Below are positions 33,579 to 45,007 of a DNA stretch of 64,000 nucleotides, piece by piece. A model generated the notes under the pieces. The model had not been told where the DNA came from. It did not search any database and worked only from the letters and a program-made list of their open reading frames with translations. This DNA is from Sphingobacteriia bacterium RIFOXYC2_FULL_35_18. GTDB lineage: Bacteria; Bacteroidota; Bacteroidia; Chitinophagales; Chitinophagaceae. How positions within the stretch are numbered: position 1 is the first letter of the stretch; every line of letters starts with the position of its first letter. A program made the position numbers and the translations under genes. Where the stretch lies: the NCBI GenBank assembly GCA_001829005.1, contig MIAG01000010.1:122878-186877 (forward strand), in the 5' to 3' direction.

Positions 33579-33941
33579 TTATTTTACTTTAAATTCTCCG
33601 AAATGCCAAAGTATGCCCGAAGGGTCGTGTACAAAACATTCTTTCCCCCAATCTAAAGTTTTGGGAGGAACTAAACGAACCATCGGATACTTATCCGTTA
33701 AATTTAAAGTAAGTAACTCAGCCCAATAATTGTCTACATTTTCCACTTCTACAAATACCATGGTATTGTCTATCCAATCTTTGATATATGCATTCTGCAA
33801 ATAAAAGATTATGTTAGAAAAATGAAAAGCACTTAACTGTGGGCTAATAATATGCTCTTCAAAACCTAAGTCATTGTAAAATGAACGACTTAGGTTGAAA
33901 TCCTTGGAACCAATAAAAGGTCGGATGGAGATTGCTTTCAT
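33579..33941 (-). CDS. VOC family (glyoxalase-like) protein
   Basis: This 120-residue protein has the single vicinal-oxygen-chelate module pattern: IRPFIGSKDFNLSRSFYNDLGFEE at the start and FVHDPSGILWHFGEF at the end. Such small proteins dimerise and may bind metal, act as isomerases or sequester drugs; no specific activity is indicated. It follows the fadH gene by 14 bp on the same strand, so the two may be co-transcribed. Confidence 0.8.
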   Translation of the reverse strand: MKAISIRPFIGSKDFNLSRSFYNDLGFEEHIISPQLSAFHFSNIIFYLQNAYIKDWIDNTMVFVEVENVDNYWAELLTLNLTDKYPMVRLVPPKTLDWGKECFVHDPSGILWHFGEFKVK

Positions 33942-33955
33942 TTTATTTACTTTTT

Positions 33956-35983
<2,028 letters not shown>

Positions 35984-36003
35984 TCAAATCCAAAAAATTT
36001 TCC

Positions 36004-37434
36004 TCAACATTCACTCAATCCCAACGGAACTTGAACGGCAAGACCTCCATCAGCTGTTTCTTTGTATTTACTGTTCATATCTAATGCAGTAGTCCACATA
36101 GTAGCAATTACTTTATCTAGGCTAACCAATGCAAAGTCTGGTGTGCTCTGTAAAGCCAGTTGTGAAGCAGTAATGGCTTTGATGGCACCCATGGTATTTC
36201 TTTCTATACAGGGAATTTGAACCAAACCTCCTATTGGGTCACAGGTTAGTCCTAAGTGGTGTTCCATTGCTATTTCTGCAGCCATCAATACTTGTTGTTG
36301 CGTACCTCCCATACATTCAGTAAGTGCACCAGCAGCCATTGCAGATGAAACCCCAATTTCTGCTTGACAGCCACCCATTGCGGCAGAAATAGTTGCCCCT
36401 TTTTTAAAAATGGATCCTATTTCAGATGCTGTCAATAAAAATTGAATGATTTTTTCTTCTGTCCCGCCTTCGCAAAAAGCGATGTAATACTGTAATACAG
36501 CAGGAATAACACCTGCAGCACCATTTGTTGGTGCAGTAACTACTCTACCAAATGAAGCGTTTTCTTCATTTACTGCTAACGCAAAACAACTCACCCAATC
36601 TAAAATATAATTGAAAGAATTTCCTCCTTTTCGAATGGCTGCTAACCACTCTTCGTAATTATCATAAGGCTGTTTATTAATCAGCTTTTTATTTAATTCA
36701 AATGCTCTTCTTCTTACCTGTAATCCTCCTGGCAATTCACCTTTTGAGTGACATCCTCTATAGGTACAATCTCGCATGGCATGCCAAATGGCCAAAACGC
36801 CATTCTTTGTTGCCGCTTCTGAACGCCAACTGGTTTCATTCTCCAAAACCATTTCGTGAATGGCCATCCCTGTTTTTCTACACCAGTGCAAAATATCGGC
36901 CGCATTGTTTGTAGGGAATGGAAGCTCTACAGGTTCTCGATTCCCTGCTGATGATTCCCCTTCTTTCACCACAAACCCGCCCCCAATGGAAAAATAGGTT
37001 TCGCTAAATTGTTCGCCGTTGTTAAGTGTGATTAAAAAACTCAACCCATTTGGGTGAAAAGGCAATGATTCGTTGGTTAAGAATACTAGGTCTTCTTTAA
37101 ATTCGAATGGGATGGTATGTTCTCCTCCTAATAATAAAGTTTGGGTTGATTTAATTTGGGCTATTTTAGGATTGATGCTGTTAACATCAATTGTTACAGG
37201 ATCCTCTTTCATCAAACCCATTAACACAGCAATATCTGTACCGTGCCCCTTCCCTGTTTTAGCTAATGATCCATATAAAAGCACGGTTACTGCTTTAACA
37301 GTTGCAAGTGGATATTGGAGACTTAAGTTTTCCAAACAGCGAAGGGCTGCCCGCCAAGGCCCAAGTGTATGTGAACTAGAAGGACCTACCCCTATTTTAA
37401 ACATGTCAAATACGGAAATTGCTTCATGTGGCAT
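36004..37434 (-). CDS. sdaA: L-serine ammonia-lyase (serine dehydratase), iron-sulfur type
   Basis: This 476-residue enzyme deaminates serine to pyruvate. The N-terminal beta domain opens with [22 protein letters not shown]; the alpha domain has [32 protein letters not shown] and [19 protein letters not shown], which hold the cluster Cys residues. Single-chain architecture, like E. coli SdaA. It is divergent from the serine hydrolase at 37474 with only 39 bp between the starts. With SerA (3403) the window encodes both serine synthesis and breakdown. Confidence 0.94.
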   Translation of the reverse strand: MPHEAISVFDMFKIGVGPSSSHTLGPWRAALRCLENLSLQYPLATVKAVTVLLYGSLAKTGKGHGTDIAVLMGLMKEDPVTIDVNSINPKIAQIKSTQTLLLGGEHTIPFEFKEDLVFLTNESLPFHPNGLSFLITLNNGEQFSETYFSIGGGFVVKEGESSAGNREPVELPFPTNNAADILHWCRKTGMAIHEMVLENETSWRSEAATKNGVLAIWHAMRDCTYRGCHSKGELPGGLQVRRRAFELNKKLINKQPYDNYEEWLAAIRKGGNSFNYILDWVSCFALAVNEENASFGRVVTAPTNGAAGVIPAVLQYYIAFCEGGTEEKIIQFLLTASEIGSIFKKGATISAAMGGCQAEIGVSSAMAAGALTECMGGTQQQVLMAAEIAMEHHLGLTCDPIGGLVQIPCIERNTMGAIKAITASQLALQSTPDFALVSLDKVIATMWTTALDMNSKYKETADGGLAVQVPLGLSEC

Positions 37435-37461
37435 TTGGTAAAGTTAATTATCAATTTTCAT

Positions 37462-37469
37462 TAAGTTTG
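37462..37469 (+). promoter_or_regulatory. -7 promoter element close to the start of the class A-like serine hydrolase
   Basis: TAAGTTTG matches TAnnTTTG but ends only 4 bp before the ATG at 37474. If used, the transcript would be essentially leaderless. Confidence 0.35.
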
Positions 37470-37473
37470 GTAA

Positions 37474-38694
37474 ATGAAGCATCTCTTTTTTCTGACTTTT
37501 ATTTTGTTTTTTACTATCATGGCTAATGGGCAAGTTTTTGACACTCGATCGCCTCTTCATCAAGCATTTAACAACAATCCCCAATGGTTTAGTCGGATTG
37601 CAAGCAACCCCGATAGCTTCAGGGTACAAATTATATATACCCAAATCAATAGAAACAAAAAAAATAAACCTTCTTTTAAAGAGTTCAGTTATCGATTAAA
37701 TAATCAGGAATATTTCTATCCAGCAAGTACGGTTAAAATGCCTATTGCATTGTTGGCATTGGAGAAGATTAATGAATTGGGTATTAAAGGATTGACTCGT
37801 AATAGTATAATGATTACAGATAGCGCATCAGCTTCGCAAGATCACGTGTATAATCAACCTAATGCAAATGATGGGGCTCCTACTATTGAAAATTACATCA
37901 AACAAATTTTTTTAGTGAGTGATAACGATGCATTCAATCGTTTATATGAATTCTTAGGTCAAGAATATATTCAGCGTAAACTAAAAGAGAAAGGGTATCC
38001 CGATGTAATTATACGTCATAGGCTACAAGTAAATCGTACTGTAGAGCAACAAGCCATCACTAACCCTGTAAAATTTTACGATACTGCAGGGAACTTAATT
38101 TACGAACAACCTTCGTTTAAAAGCAATGCAGTTTTTGAAACTACCAATGTTATGCTGGGTAAGGGTTACATGAAAAATGGAAAATTAATCAATCAGCCTT
38201 TTTCGTTTTTAAATAAGAACAGAATCTATTTGCAAGACCTTCACCATATTCTGCAGTCTGTAATATTTCCTGAGCAATTTCCTAGAAAAAAGCGATTTAA
38301 CTTAACTGAAGATGACTATGCTTTTGTAAAAAAATACATGAGTATATATCCTCGTGAATCGGAATCCCCTTCTTATGATTCCAGTTATTATTATGATACT
38401 TATTGTAAATTTTTATTACAAGGATCTGAAAGAAAAACCTTGTATCCCAATGTGAAAATTTATAATAAAGTGGGTGATGCATATGGATTTTTGTTGGATA
38501 TCGCATACATAACTGATCCTTCAAACAATATTGAATTTATGCTCAGCGCAGTCATTTCTTGCAATACAGACGGCATTTATAATGATGATCAATATGAATA
38601 CGACGCAATAGGATTTCCTTTTATGCGAGACTTGGGTATTGCTATTTATCAACAAGAATTGCAGCGCAAGGGCAAATTGCCTATAATTAAGTAA
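37474..38694 (+). CDS. Class A beta-lactamase-like serine hydrolase
   Basis: This 406-residue protein has a signal peptide (MKHLFFLTFILFFTIMANGQ) and the penicillin-interactive fold motifs S85-T-V-K88 (YPASTVKMPIALL), S149-D-N151 (LVSDNDAFNRLYEFLG) and N-K-V-G (KIYNKVGDAYGF) in place of KTG. It is longer than class A beta-lactamases (~290 residues), with an extra segment around residues 180-300. The third box lacks the classical KTG/KSG, so lactam hydrolysis is uncertain; peptidase or esterase activity is possible. Periplasmic. Confidence 0.8.
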   Translation: MKHLFFLTFILFFTIMANGQVFDTRSPLHQAFNNNPQWFSRIASNPDSFRVQIIYTQINRNKKNKPSFKEFSYRLNNQEYFYPASTVKMPIALLALEKINELGIKGLTRNSIMITDSASASQDHVYNQPNANDGAPTIENYIKQIFLVSDNDAFNRLYEFLGQEYIQRKLKEKGYPDVIIRHRLQVNRTVEQQAITNPVKFYDTAGNLIYEQPSFKSNAVFETTNVMLGKGYMKNGKLINQPFSFLNKNRIYLQDLHHILQSVIFPEQFPRKKRFNLTEDDYAFVKKYMSIYPRESESPSYDSSYYYDTYCKFLLQGSERKTLYPNVKIYNKVGDAYGFLLDIAYITDPSNNIEFMLSAVISCNTDGIYNDDQYEYDAIGFPFMRDLGIAIYQQELQRKGKLPIIK

Positions 38695-38717
38695 ATTGTC
38701 GTCTTAAATTTTTCTGA

Positions 38718-39908
38718 ATGGAATTGTCTTCTTTATTGAATAGGTTTAGTGAACCTGAAACACTTAAAATGGCCAAGCTGGGTCGTGAATTACGAGCCCA
38801 AGGAATTGATGTGATTGATCTTAGTTTGGGTGAGCCCGATTTTGATACACCTCAGCATATTAAAGATGCAGCCATTAAAGCAATTAACGATAACTGGAGC
38901 CATTATACTCCAGTGCCCGGTTTTTTAGATTTACGAGAAGCAGTTTGTACTAAATTGAAGCGCGACAATAACCTTGATTATAAACCAGAACATATTGTGG
39001 TTTCAACTGGTGCAAAACAAAGTTTAGCCAATTCCATTTTAGCATTGGTAGATGAAGGTGATGAAGTGATCATACCTACTCCTTATTGGGTTACTTATTC
39101 TGAATTAGTAAAGATTGCACGTGGTAAAGTGGTTGAAATTAGAACTACTGTAGAAAATAAATTCAAAACAACAGCAGCAGAATTAGAAGCTGCCATAACG
39201 CCTAAGACTAAAGTCTTTATGTTCTCCTCACCTTGTAATCCATCAGGTGCTGTGTATAGTAAAGAAGAACTAGCTGCCTTAGTAAAAGTATTTGAAAAGC
39301 ATCCTGGCATTACCATACTTTCCGATGAGATTTATGAGTACATCAACTTCATGGGAAAACACGAGAGCATAGCACAATTTGATAGCATTAAAGATCAAGT
39401 TGTCATAATTAATGGATTGAGTAAAGGATTTGCGATGACTGGATGGCGCCTAGGTTATATAGCTGCTAATTCAGCCATATCCAAAGCTTGTGAGAAATTA
39501 CAAGGCCAGTTTACCAGTGGTACCTGTTCAATAGCACAGAAAGCTGCCGTAGCTGCACTTACTGGCGATTTAAGACCTTCTTTAGAAATGACAGAAGAGT
39601 TTACTAGAAGAAGAACTAAAACCTTAGAATTAGTGAATGCCATTCCAGGTTTCAAGTGCTTTGCACCAGAAGGTGCATTCTATGTATTTCCAGATGTAAG
39701 TTATTATTATGGAAAATCAAATGGTACGGAGACTATTAAAAATGCAGCAGATTTCAGTATGTACTTATTAAATACCGCCCATGTGAGTTCCGTTATGGGA
39801 GATGCTTTCGGGGAACCTAATTGTGTAAGATTCTCTTTTGCCAATAGTATGCAAAACATTGAAAGAGCTTGGGAAAGAATCTCCGAGGCACTAAGCAAAC
39901 TTTCATAG
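38718..39908 (+). CDS. Pyridoxal-phosphate aminotransferase, aspartate aminotransferase type
   Basis: This 396-residue class I aminotransferase has the PLP lysine Lys236 in INGLSKGFAMTGWRLGY, the Asn in SSPCNPSGAVYSKEEL, the Asp/Tyr in LSDEIYEYI and the C-terminal Arg in CVRFSFANS. Closest in style to bacterial AspB/AspC of subgroup I-beta, which transfer amino groups between aspartate and 2-oxoglutarate and sometimes accept prephenate. It is followed by an intrinsic terminator at 39926. Confidence 0.9.
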   Translation: MELSSLLNRFSEPETLKMAKLGRELRAQGIDVIDLSLGEPDFDTPQHIKDAAIKAINDNWSHYTPVPGFLDLREAVCTKLKRDNNLDYKPEHIVVSTGAKQSLANSILALVDEGDEVIIPTPYWVTYSELVKIARGKVVEIRTTVENKFKTTAAELEAAITPKTKVFMFSSPCNPSGAVYSKEELAALVKVFEKHPGITILSDEIYEYINFMGKHESIAQFDSIKDQVVIINGLSKGFAMTGWRLGYIAANSAISKACEKLQGQFTSGTCSIAQKAAVAALTGDLRPSLEMTEEFTRRRTKTLELVNAIPGFKCFAPEGAFYVFPDVSYYYGKSNGTETIKNAADFSMYLLNTAHVSSVMGDAFGEPNCVRFSFANSMQNIERAWERISEALSKLS

Positions 39909-39925
39909 TCATTTTTATAAAATTG

Positions 39926-39958
39926 AAAAGGCTGGTACCATTTAAGTACCAGCCTTTT
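39926..39958 (+). terminator. Intrinsic terminator after the aminotransferase gene
   Basis: AAAAGGCTGGTAC (39926-39938) pairs with GTACCAGCCTTTT (39946-39958) around a 7-nt loop; T's follow. Because the stem ends in A's and T's it can also serve the convergent M14 operon. Confidence 0.88.
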
Positions 39959-39991
39959 GTATTATAAGTAAACTTTATTTTAATCGAATAA

Positions 39992-41725
39992 TTATTTTGT
40001 AACGCTAGCAATCCCCCCTTTCTTGCTATCTACACTCACTGTGTATTTCCCTTTACCTTCTACAATCCACTTAACGGTAACTGTACCCAGTCCTGGGATA
40101 TTCTCCACTACAATAGTGCTTGGATTATTTTTTTGAATTTTTGAAAGATTTAAATCTTTATCGGTCATAATCATTCCAGCTACAATTTTAGCAGTTGTAT
40201 TTAAGGTTATATAATCAGGGCTTTCAATTTTGTTTTTCACGTCTTGACTGCTATGTGTTGGCATTAATCTTTCATTCGCTATTACAGCAGTTACTTCAGT
40301 TAAACCACCACCTAAATCTTTTTCTTTAATTTCTGAAACAGATAATTTGGGGGTATGATAGCTATGATAAATACTAAAAGCCATATTTCTGTGTGCATCA
40401 GACTCTAATAAAAATCCTGGATGAGCCCGTCCAAAGTTCTTTTTAAATCCTCCAATTTCCACTTTACCATATTGAGGATGATCGTATTCTTTCCAATCAA
40501 CAAATCCATCTTTAAATAATAAGTACTTATCAAAATTATAAGAGCTATTGTCAAAAGGACTTCTGGTGCTTTCTTTCATGAACATTAAATACGGTGTCCA
40601 CAATTCATTCGAATAAGTGTAAATTCCTCTTCCCGCATAAAACCAATCTAATTCTCCACCATATGCTGAATACAAATCTTTGTATACCACTAAGTATTTA
40701 TAACCTGGCATTAATTCTTCTCCCTTCTTTGCAATGGCATCATATATAGCAACGTCTTGTGAATTATAAGTAGTCACATCAGCAGATGCGCCTGGCCCTC
40801 TTAAAATCATTCCTCCTGCATTATGGTAAGACTGTGCAGCAGCAATATTTGGATGTTTCATTACAAACTCCATCACCGCTCTATTTTCAGGTATAGAGAA
40901 TGGATATTTATAAGCTCCATTCTGAATATAATTAGGTTGCCATCCCCAACCCCAGTCTCTATTGGGGTCATATTCAAATGCATAACCATCTTCGTTTACT
41001 CGGCCGTCTCCATCATTGTCTATGCCTTCCATACCTAGAAGTTCATAATCCCCCTGTTCATCTGCAGTTGCCATTACCATATTTCTAGGGTCACGCGGGT
41101 CTACTTTATAACGACCATTTACATTTTTTCTACGCATCATGGTAATATGTCCGTCGCCATCTAAATCATCATACCAATCTTCATTTACCAATCCATCCCC
41201 ATCATTATCTACTGGCTTAATTCCCGATCTTGGTGAGCTAGAAGTGTTGGGTTGATGCATATAACTATCCCTTCCATCGGGGTTAATGCTTGGTACAATA
41301 TAGAATACTTTGTCTTCTAGTAATTCTTGAATGAATTTGGTATCACCAAAACTTTCTGTTAAATACCAAGCAGTATATAAGGCAAACTCTGCACCTTGAA
41401 TTTCATTAGAGTGTATGTTGCCATCAATATACATTCCTGGCTTTTGTAATTCATTGCCCTTTTTAAAATCAGTAATGGTTAAACACCACAAATCCCTGCC
41501 TGCATACGACTTTCCCAATGAGGTTAATTTAGCTAAGTCAGGGTAAGCTGCTGCAATTTTTTTACAAAGTGCTGTAATACCTGCATGGTCGTAATAACGG
41601 TTCCAACTTGCCTGTACCTTAGGATTCACAGGGGTTCCAGCTGCTTTAAATACTTGATTGGCTTCTTGCGCAATCAAGCTTGCACTCAATAATAGTGCTA
41701 TCAAAAAAGTATATATTTTTTTCAT
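39992..41725 (-). CDS. Secreted M14 zinc carboxypeptidase with EF-hand-like Asp-rich loops
   Basis: This 577-residue protein has a signal peptide (ending SLIAQ) and an intact M14 site: His105 and Glu108 (DGNIHSNEIQGAE), His301 (AQSYHNAGG) and catalytic Glu374 (IYTYSNELW). Two calcium-binding-type loops, DNDGDGLVNED with DDLDGDGHITMMR and DNDGDGRVNED, are inserted between the zinc ligands. The C-terminal ~120 residues form a beta-rich domain. It removes C-terminal amino acids or acts on peptidoglycan peptides; substrate not readable. It lies 10 bp downstream of a paralog (41736-43310). Confidence 0.9.
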   Translation of the reverse strand: MKKIYTFLIALLLSASLIAQEANQVFKAAGTPVNPKVQASWNRYYDHAGITALCKKIAAAYPDLAKLTSLGKSYAGRDLWCLTITDFKKGNELQKPGMYIDGNIHSNEIQGAEFALYTAWYLTESFGDTKFIQELLEDKVFYIVPSINPDGRDSYMHQPNTSSSPRSGIKPVDNDGDGLVNEDWYDDLDGDGHITMMRRKNVNGRYKVDPRDPRNMVMATADEQGDYELLGMEGIDNDGDGRVNEDGYAFEYDPNRDWGWGWQPNYIQNGAYKYPFSIPENRAVMEFVMKHPNIAAAQSYHNAGGMILRGPGASADVTTYNSQDVAIYDAIAKKGEELMPGYKYLVVYKDLYSAYGGELDWFYAGRGIYTYSNELWTPYLMFMKESTRSPFDNSSYNFDKYLLFKDGFVDWKEYDHPQYGKVEIGGFKKNFGRAHPGFLLESDAHRNMAFSIYHSYHTPKLSVSEIKEKDLGGGLTEVTAVIANERLMPTHSSQDVKNKIESPDYITLNTTAKIVAGMIMTDKDLNLSKIQKNNPSTIVVENIPGLGTVTVKWIVEGKGKYTVSVDSKKGGIASVTK

Positions 41726-41735
41726 GATTGAAATT

Positions 41736-43310
41736 TTATTGTAACGAAATGGCTTTAGAAGTTAAGCCAATTGCAGGCGATCCGGTTTCAACAGTGATGC
41801 TTCCAGTTCCTTTCACAATCCAACTGAATTGTTGCATGGTATGGGGTTCCATATTGTTGATTAGCGTTAATTTTTGGCCCCCAATCAATTGTTGTTTATC
41901 GGTTAATTGTAATGCCACTTTCAATCTTTTCACAAAATAATTTCGGTCTGCAAATTTGCTATGTGTTGGTAGCATCCCTGTGTTGGCTACATCAATTGTG
42001 ATTTTGGTTAAGCCATTACTCAATTTTTTGGTTTCTACTTTTTGAACAACTACTTGAGGTTTTAAATAAGTTAATTTGGTTAGAAAGTCGGTATGCTTTT
42101 GAGCAATTTCATTCACCATTTTGTAAGGAGGGTTCATCATTACGAAGGGATCAATACCTCCCACTTGCACCACCTGACCAGGATAGTCGGGGTGTTGCAC
42201 CGTTTTCCATTCATTAAAATGATTCAATCCTTGTTGTGCACTCCATCTTAAATAATTAGCTGTAGCATCTTCTACAGTAAACGCTTTTTCCTTTTTTGCA
42301 GTATCTGGTTTGGCTTTAGGAACCCACCATCCTTGTGTACTGAAACTGAAGCGACCATAATGTTGGTAAGCCCAACTCATAAAATCTCCGCCATCAGCAC
42401 TTGGCTTGGGCGCATCTTTTATTCCCAATGTTTTATTATATAGTTCACTAACTACTGTTGTTACTTTGTCATCATTTGCACTCAAATTATTTAAGCTACT
42501 AAAACTAACCACCGCATACACATTAAAAGCATCGTATAAAAAATCTAAGATAGCCCTTGTCTCAATTTCACTTGCTGGGAATTCCCCTGCACCAGCTGCA
42601 AATGTTTTGTGCTTATAAGTTAAGTTCTTGTTGAAATGAATTCCTCCAACACCATCTTCATTAAATTGCCCATCGTTATCGTTGTCTATTCCTTCTGATA
42701 ACAATAAAAATTTCCCCTTTTCTCCTTTGCTAATATCTGCTTTAATTAGAACTCTTGCATCGTCTGGATGTAGTTTATAGATTCCTACAGGACTTTCTAT
42801 ACGCATCATGGTGATTTTTCCGTTTCCGTCTAAATCATCAAAAGCATCTTCATTGGTTTTGCCATCTCTGTCATCATCTGTATTATTGGCATTGCCCATA
42901 CGCTCAAAGGGAAGTTTACTAAAATAAGTTTCCATGGCATCGGGGCTCATATTTGGGAACAAATAATAAGTATTTTCATTTAATAGTTTTTGTACACTGT
43001 CTTTGTCAATTTGCTTTAATAATTTTTCTGCAAATTGAATAACTAACTCGGTGCCTAGTAAATGAGCGCCCTCTACTCCCCCAACTACTGCAATAGCTGG
43101 TTTGGTTTCAGTTTTACCACTGCCCAATGTCATCACCCAAATATCTTTTCCGCCTATTGTTTTGGCCAAAGATTGAAGGGAAGCCCATTTTGGGTTGTTC
43201 TTAACCAACTGTGTAAGTCGGTTTTGTTGCTCTTGTAGTGTAGGATACTGTTGTGCTTTAATTTGCCCAATTAGGGGCAAGAAACAAGCCATCAGGAAAA
43301 GTTTTTTCAT
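41736..43310 (-). CDS. M14 carboxypeptidase paralog with rearranged, probably inactive zinc site
   Basis: This 524-residue secreted protein is collinear with its neighbour 39992-41725: the same Asp-rich loops (DDDRDGKTNEDAFDDLDGNGKITMMR, DNDNDGQFNED) and the same C-terminal beta domain. At the metal site, however, HxxE of the neighbour becomes Glu80-Gly-Ala-His83, the third ligand His301 aligns with Ser271 (VVSFSSLNN), and catalytic Glu374 aligns with Gln326 (FSFSTQGWW). It is probably a pseudoenzyme, perhaps a partner or substrate binder. Start ATG 43310 gives a clean signal peptide; the TTG two codons upstream is unlikely. Confidence 0.85.
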   Translation of the reverse strand: MKKLFLMACFLPLIGQIKAQQYPTLQEQQNRLTQLVKNNPKWASLQSLAKTIGGKDIWVMTLGSGKTETKPAIAVVGGVEGAHLLGTELVIQFAEKLLKQIDKDSVQKLLNENTYYLFPNMSPDAMETYFSKLPFERMGNANNTDDDRDGKTNEDAFDDLDGNGKITMMRIESPVGIYKLHPDDARVLIKADISKGEKGKFLLLSEGIDNDNDGQFNEDGVGGIHFNKNLTYKHKTFAAGAGEFPASEIETRAILDFLYDAFNVYAVVSFSSLNNLSANDDKVTTVVSELYNKTLGIKDAPKPSADGGDFMSWAYQHYGRFSFSTQGWWVPKAKPDTAKKEKAFTVEDATANYLRWSAQQGLNHFNEWKTVQHPDYPGQVVQVGGIDPFVMMNPPYKMVNEIAQKHTDFLTKLTYLKPQVVVQKVETKKLSNGLTKITIDVANTGMLPTHSKFADRNYFVKRLKVALQLTDKQQLIGGQKLTLINNMEPHTMQQFSWIVKGTGSITVETGSPAIGLTSKAISLQ

Positions 43311-43403
43311 GTGCAAGCTTTAGGTCATAAATATAATTGAAATGACCGTTCAAAATTTACATAATGGATAAATGGCTTGTACCTTCATTTCAAAATTGTG
43401 AAT

Positions 43404-44354
43404 ATGATTGATCCGGTAAAAGCAGAAATGTTTAGAAACAGGCTAGGTAAAGTGTTTAAACACAAGAGTAAATTAGCCCGTAGACAAAATATTTTATGCT
43501 ACCGTATTTATGACCATGATTTGCCTGAATTTCCTTTCAGTATTGAGTTGTACGAAGACCAACTATATATTGCTGAATATTTAAGAAGGCATGGGATGGA
43601 AGACGAAGTGCATGATGCTTGGATGGAAGAATGCAAAGGAATCATTGCAGAAATAGTTGGAATACCTATTGAGCGCATGAACTTTAAACTGCGCAAAAGA
43701 ATGAGTCATAAAGACGAGCAGTACGAAAAAATAAGCACGGAAAAAGAATACAGCACTGTTTTAGAAGATGGGTTAAAATTTTTAGTAAACCTTACCGACT
43801 ATTTAGATACAGGCTTGTTTTTAGATCATCGTATTACTCGTAAAATGGTCAGGAATACTTGTGTCAATAAAAGAGTATTAAATCTATTTTGTTATACTGG
43901 TTCTTTCTCTGTGTATGCTGCTGCCGGCGGGGCTTCTAGTGTTACATCAGTCGATTTGTCTAAAACCTATTTGGCTTGGGCTGAAGATAATATGACCATC
44001 AATTTATTTAAGGATAAAAAAGCCTATCAGTTTATACATGCCGATGTAAAGCAATACCTTAAAACCTTGCAGCCGAACAGCTTTGATTTAGTTATAATGG
44101 ATCCGCCCACGTTCAGCAATAGTAAGAGAATGAAAGATATATTAGATATCCAGCGAGATCATGTAGAACTCATTAACGATGTTTTAGCAGCATTAACTCC
44201 TGGTGGACAATTGTATTTCAGTACTAATTTTGTGCGATTTCAATTAGATGCAACTGCAATTCATTCAACCGAAATTAAAGACATCACCAAAGCTACTACC
44301 CCATTTGATTTTGAAGGAAAATTAAAGCGTTGGTGTTATTTGATTAATAAGTAG
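43404..44354 (+). CDS. Stand-alone RlmK-like 23S rRNA methyltransferase
   Basis: This 316-residue protein matches the C-terminal half of E. coli RlmKL: FRNRLGKVFKHKSKLARRQNI, then VLEDGLKFLVNLTDYLDTGLFLDHR, the SAM motif VLNLFCYTGSFSVYAA and catalytic-loop MDPPTFSNSKRM. The E. coli half methylates G2069 of 23S rRNA to m7G. Here the RlmL half is missing, so the enzyme is separate. ATG 43404 (MIDPVKAEMF) is preferred over a TTG at 43377. Its 3' end overlaps coaE by 11 bp, convergently. Confidence 0.85.
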   Translation: MIDPVKAEMFRNRLGKVFKHKSKLARRQNILCYRIYDHDLPEFPFSIELYEDQLYIAEYLRRHGMEDEVHDAWMEECKGIIAEIVGIPIERMNFKLRKRMSHKDEQYEKISTEKEYSTVLEDGLKFLVNLTDYLDTGLFLDHRITRKMVRNTCVNKRVLNLFCYTGSFSVYAAAGGASSVTSVDLSKTYLAWAEDNMTINLFKDKKAYQFIHADVKQYLKTLQPNSFDLVIMDPPTFSNSKRMKDILDIQRDHVELINDVLAALTPGGQLYFSTNFVRFQLDATAIHSTEIKDITKATTPFDFEGKLKRWCYLINK

Positions 44355-44925
44355 CCCATTCATTATGTAATTCCAATACTTGTGGTATTAATAATGATTG
44401 CTCATCGTTAATAATTACTTTATCGCAAAGTTTCATTTTAATAGTTTGACTGATTTGATGGTTCATTCTATTTAACACTTCTTCTCTGCTAATTTGATCT
44501 CTGTTCATTACACGCTGAATACGTAAGGCATCGGGTGCATAAACACCTATGATAATATCCATGCCTTCAGCAGAACCCGATTCGAAAAACAATGCTGCTT
44601 CTTTTATAGTGTATGGTGCATTTTGCTGGGATGCCCATATTTTTCCTGCTTCAATGGTGGCCGGATGTACTATTGAATTTAGTACTTGTAGTTGAAATGG
44701 GTCTTTGAATACTATATTGGCAATATAGGGTCGGTTTAATCCTTGTAGATTGTATGATTCGGCTCCAAATGCATCCATTATTTGGGCTTTCACTTCTGCA
44801 TTTTCATGCATAATTTTTTTCGCCAATGCATCGGCATCCAATATTGGTATGCCAAGTGTACTGAATATTTGAGCTACTATGGATTTGCCACTGCCTATTC
44901 CTCCGGTGAGTCCTATACTGCGCAT
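44344..44925 (-). CDS. coaE: Dephospho-CoA kinase
   Basis: This 193-residue enzyme phosphorylates dephospho-CoA in the last step of CoA synthesis. The P-loop GLTGGIGSGKS and ILDADALAKK are visible, with a normal core length. The frame is open further upstream to a TTG at 45006, but the homologous N-terminus begins MRSIGLTGG at ATG 44925. Remarkably, that ATG follows directly after the T-run of a strong intrinsic terminator (44926-44956). yajC lies just upstream on the same strand. Confidence 0.92.
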   Translation of the reverse strand: MRSIGLTGGIGSGKSIVAQIFSTLGIPILDADALAKKIMHENAEVKAQIMDAFGAESYNLQGLNRPYIANIVFKDPFQLQVLNSIVHPATIEAGKIWASQQNAPYTIKEAALFFESGSAEGMDIIIGVYAPDALRIQRVMNRDQISREEVLNRMNHQISQTIKMKLCDKVIINDEQSLLIPQVLELHNEWATY

Positions 44926-44956
44926 AAAAAATCCTGCAAGTTTGAATCTTGCAGGA
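44926..44956 (-). terminator. Intrinsic terminator abutting the coaE start codon
   Basis: On the minus strand TCCTGCAAG (44956-44948), loop ATTCAAA, CTTGCAGGA (44940-44932) and TTTTTT (44931-44926) form a 9-bp perfect hairpin with U-tract, immediately followed by the coaE ATG at 44925. It would end the nusB-yajC transcripts; coaE then needs readthrough or antitermination, or a start inside this leader. Confidence 0.8.
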
Positions 44957-45007
44957 CATAAAATTACGGTATAATTGGTAGCTACTGGAAGTAGCCCAAT
45001 ATTCAAT

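Noticed and set aside
44926..45006. TTG-initiated N-terminal extension of CoaE
   Set aside because: The extension is encoded by the terminator hairpin and its T-run and has no counterpart in CoaE, whose P-loop normally lies a few residues from the start.
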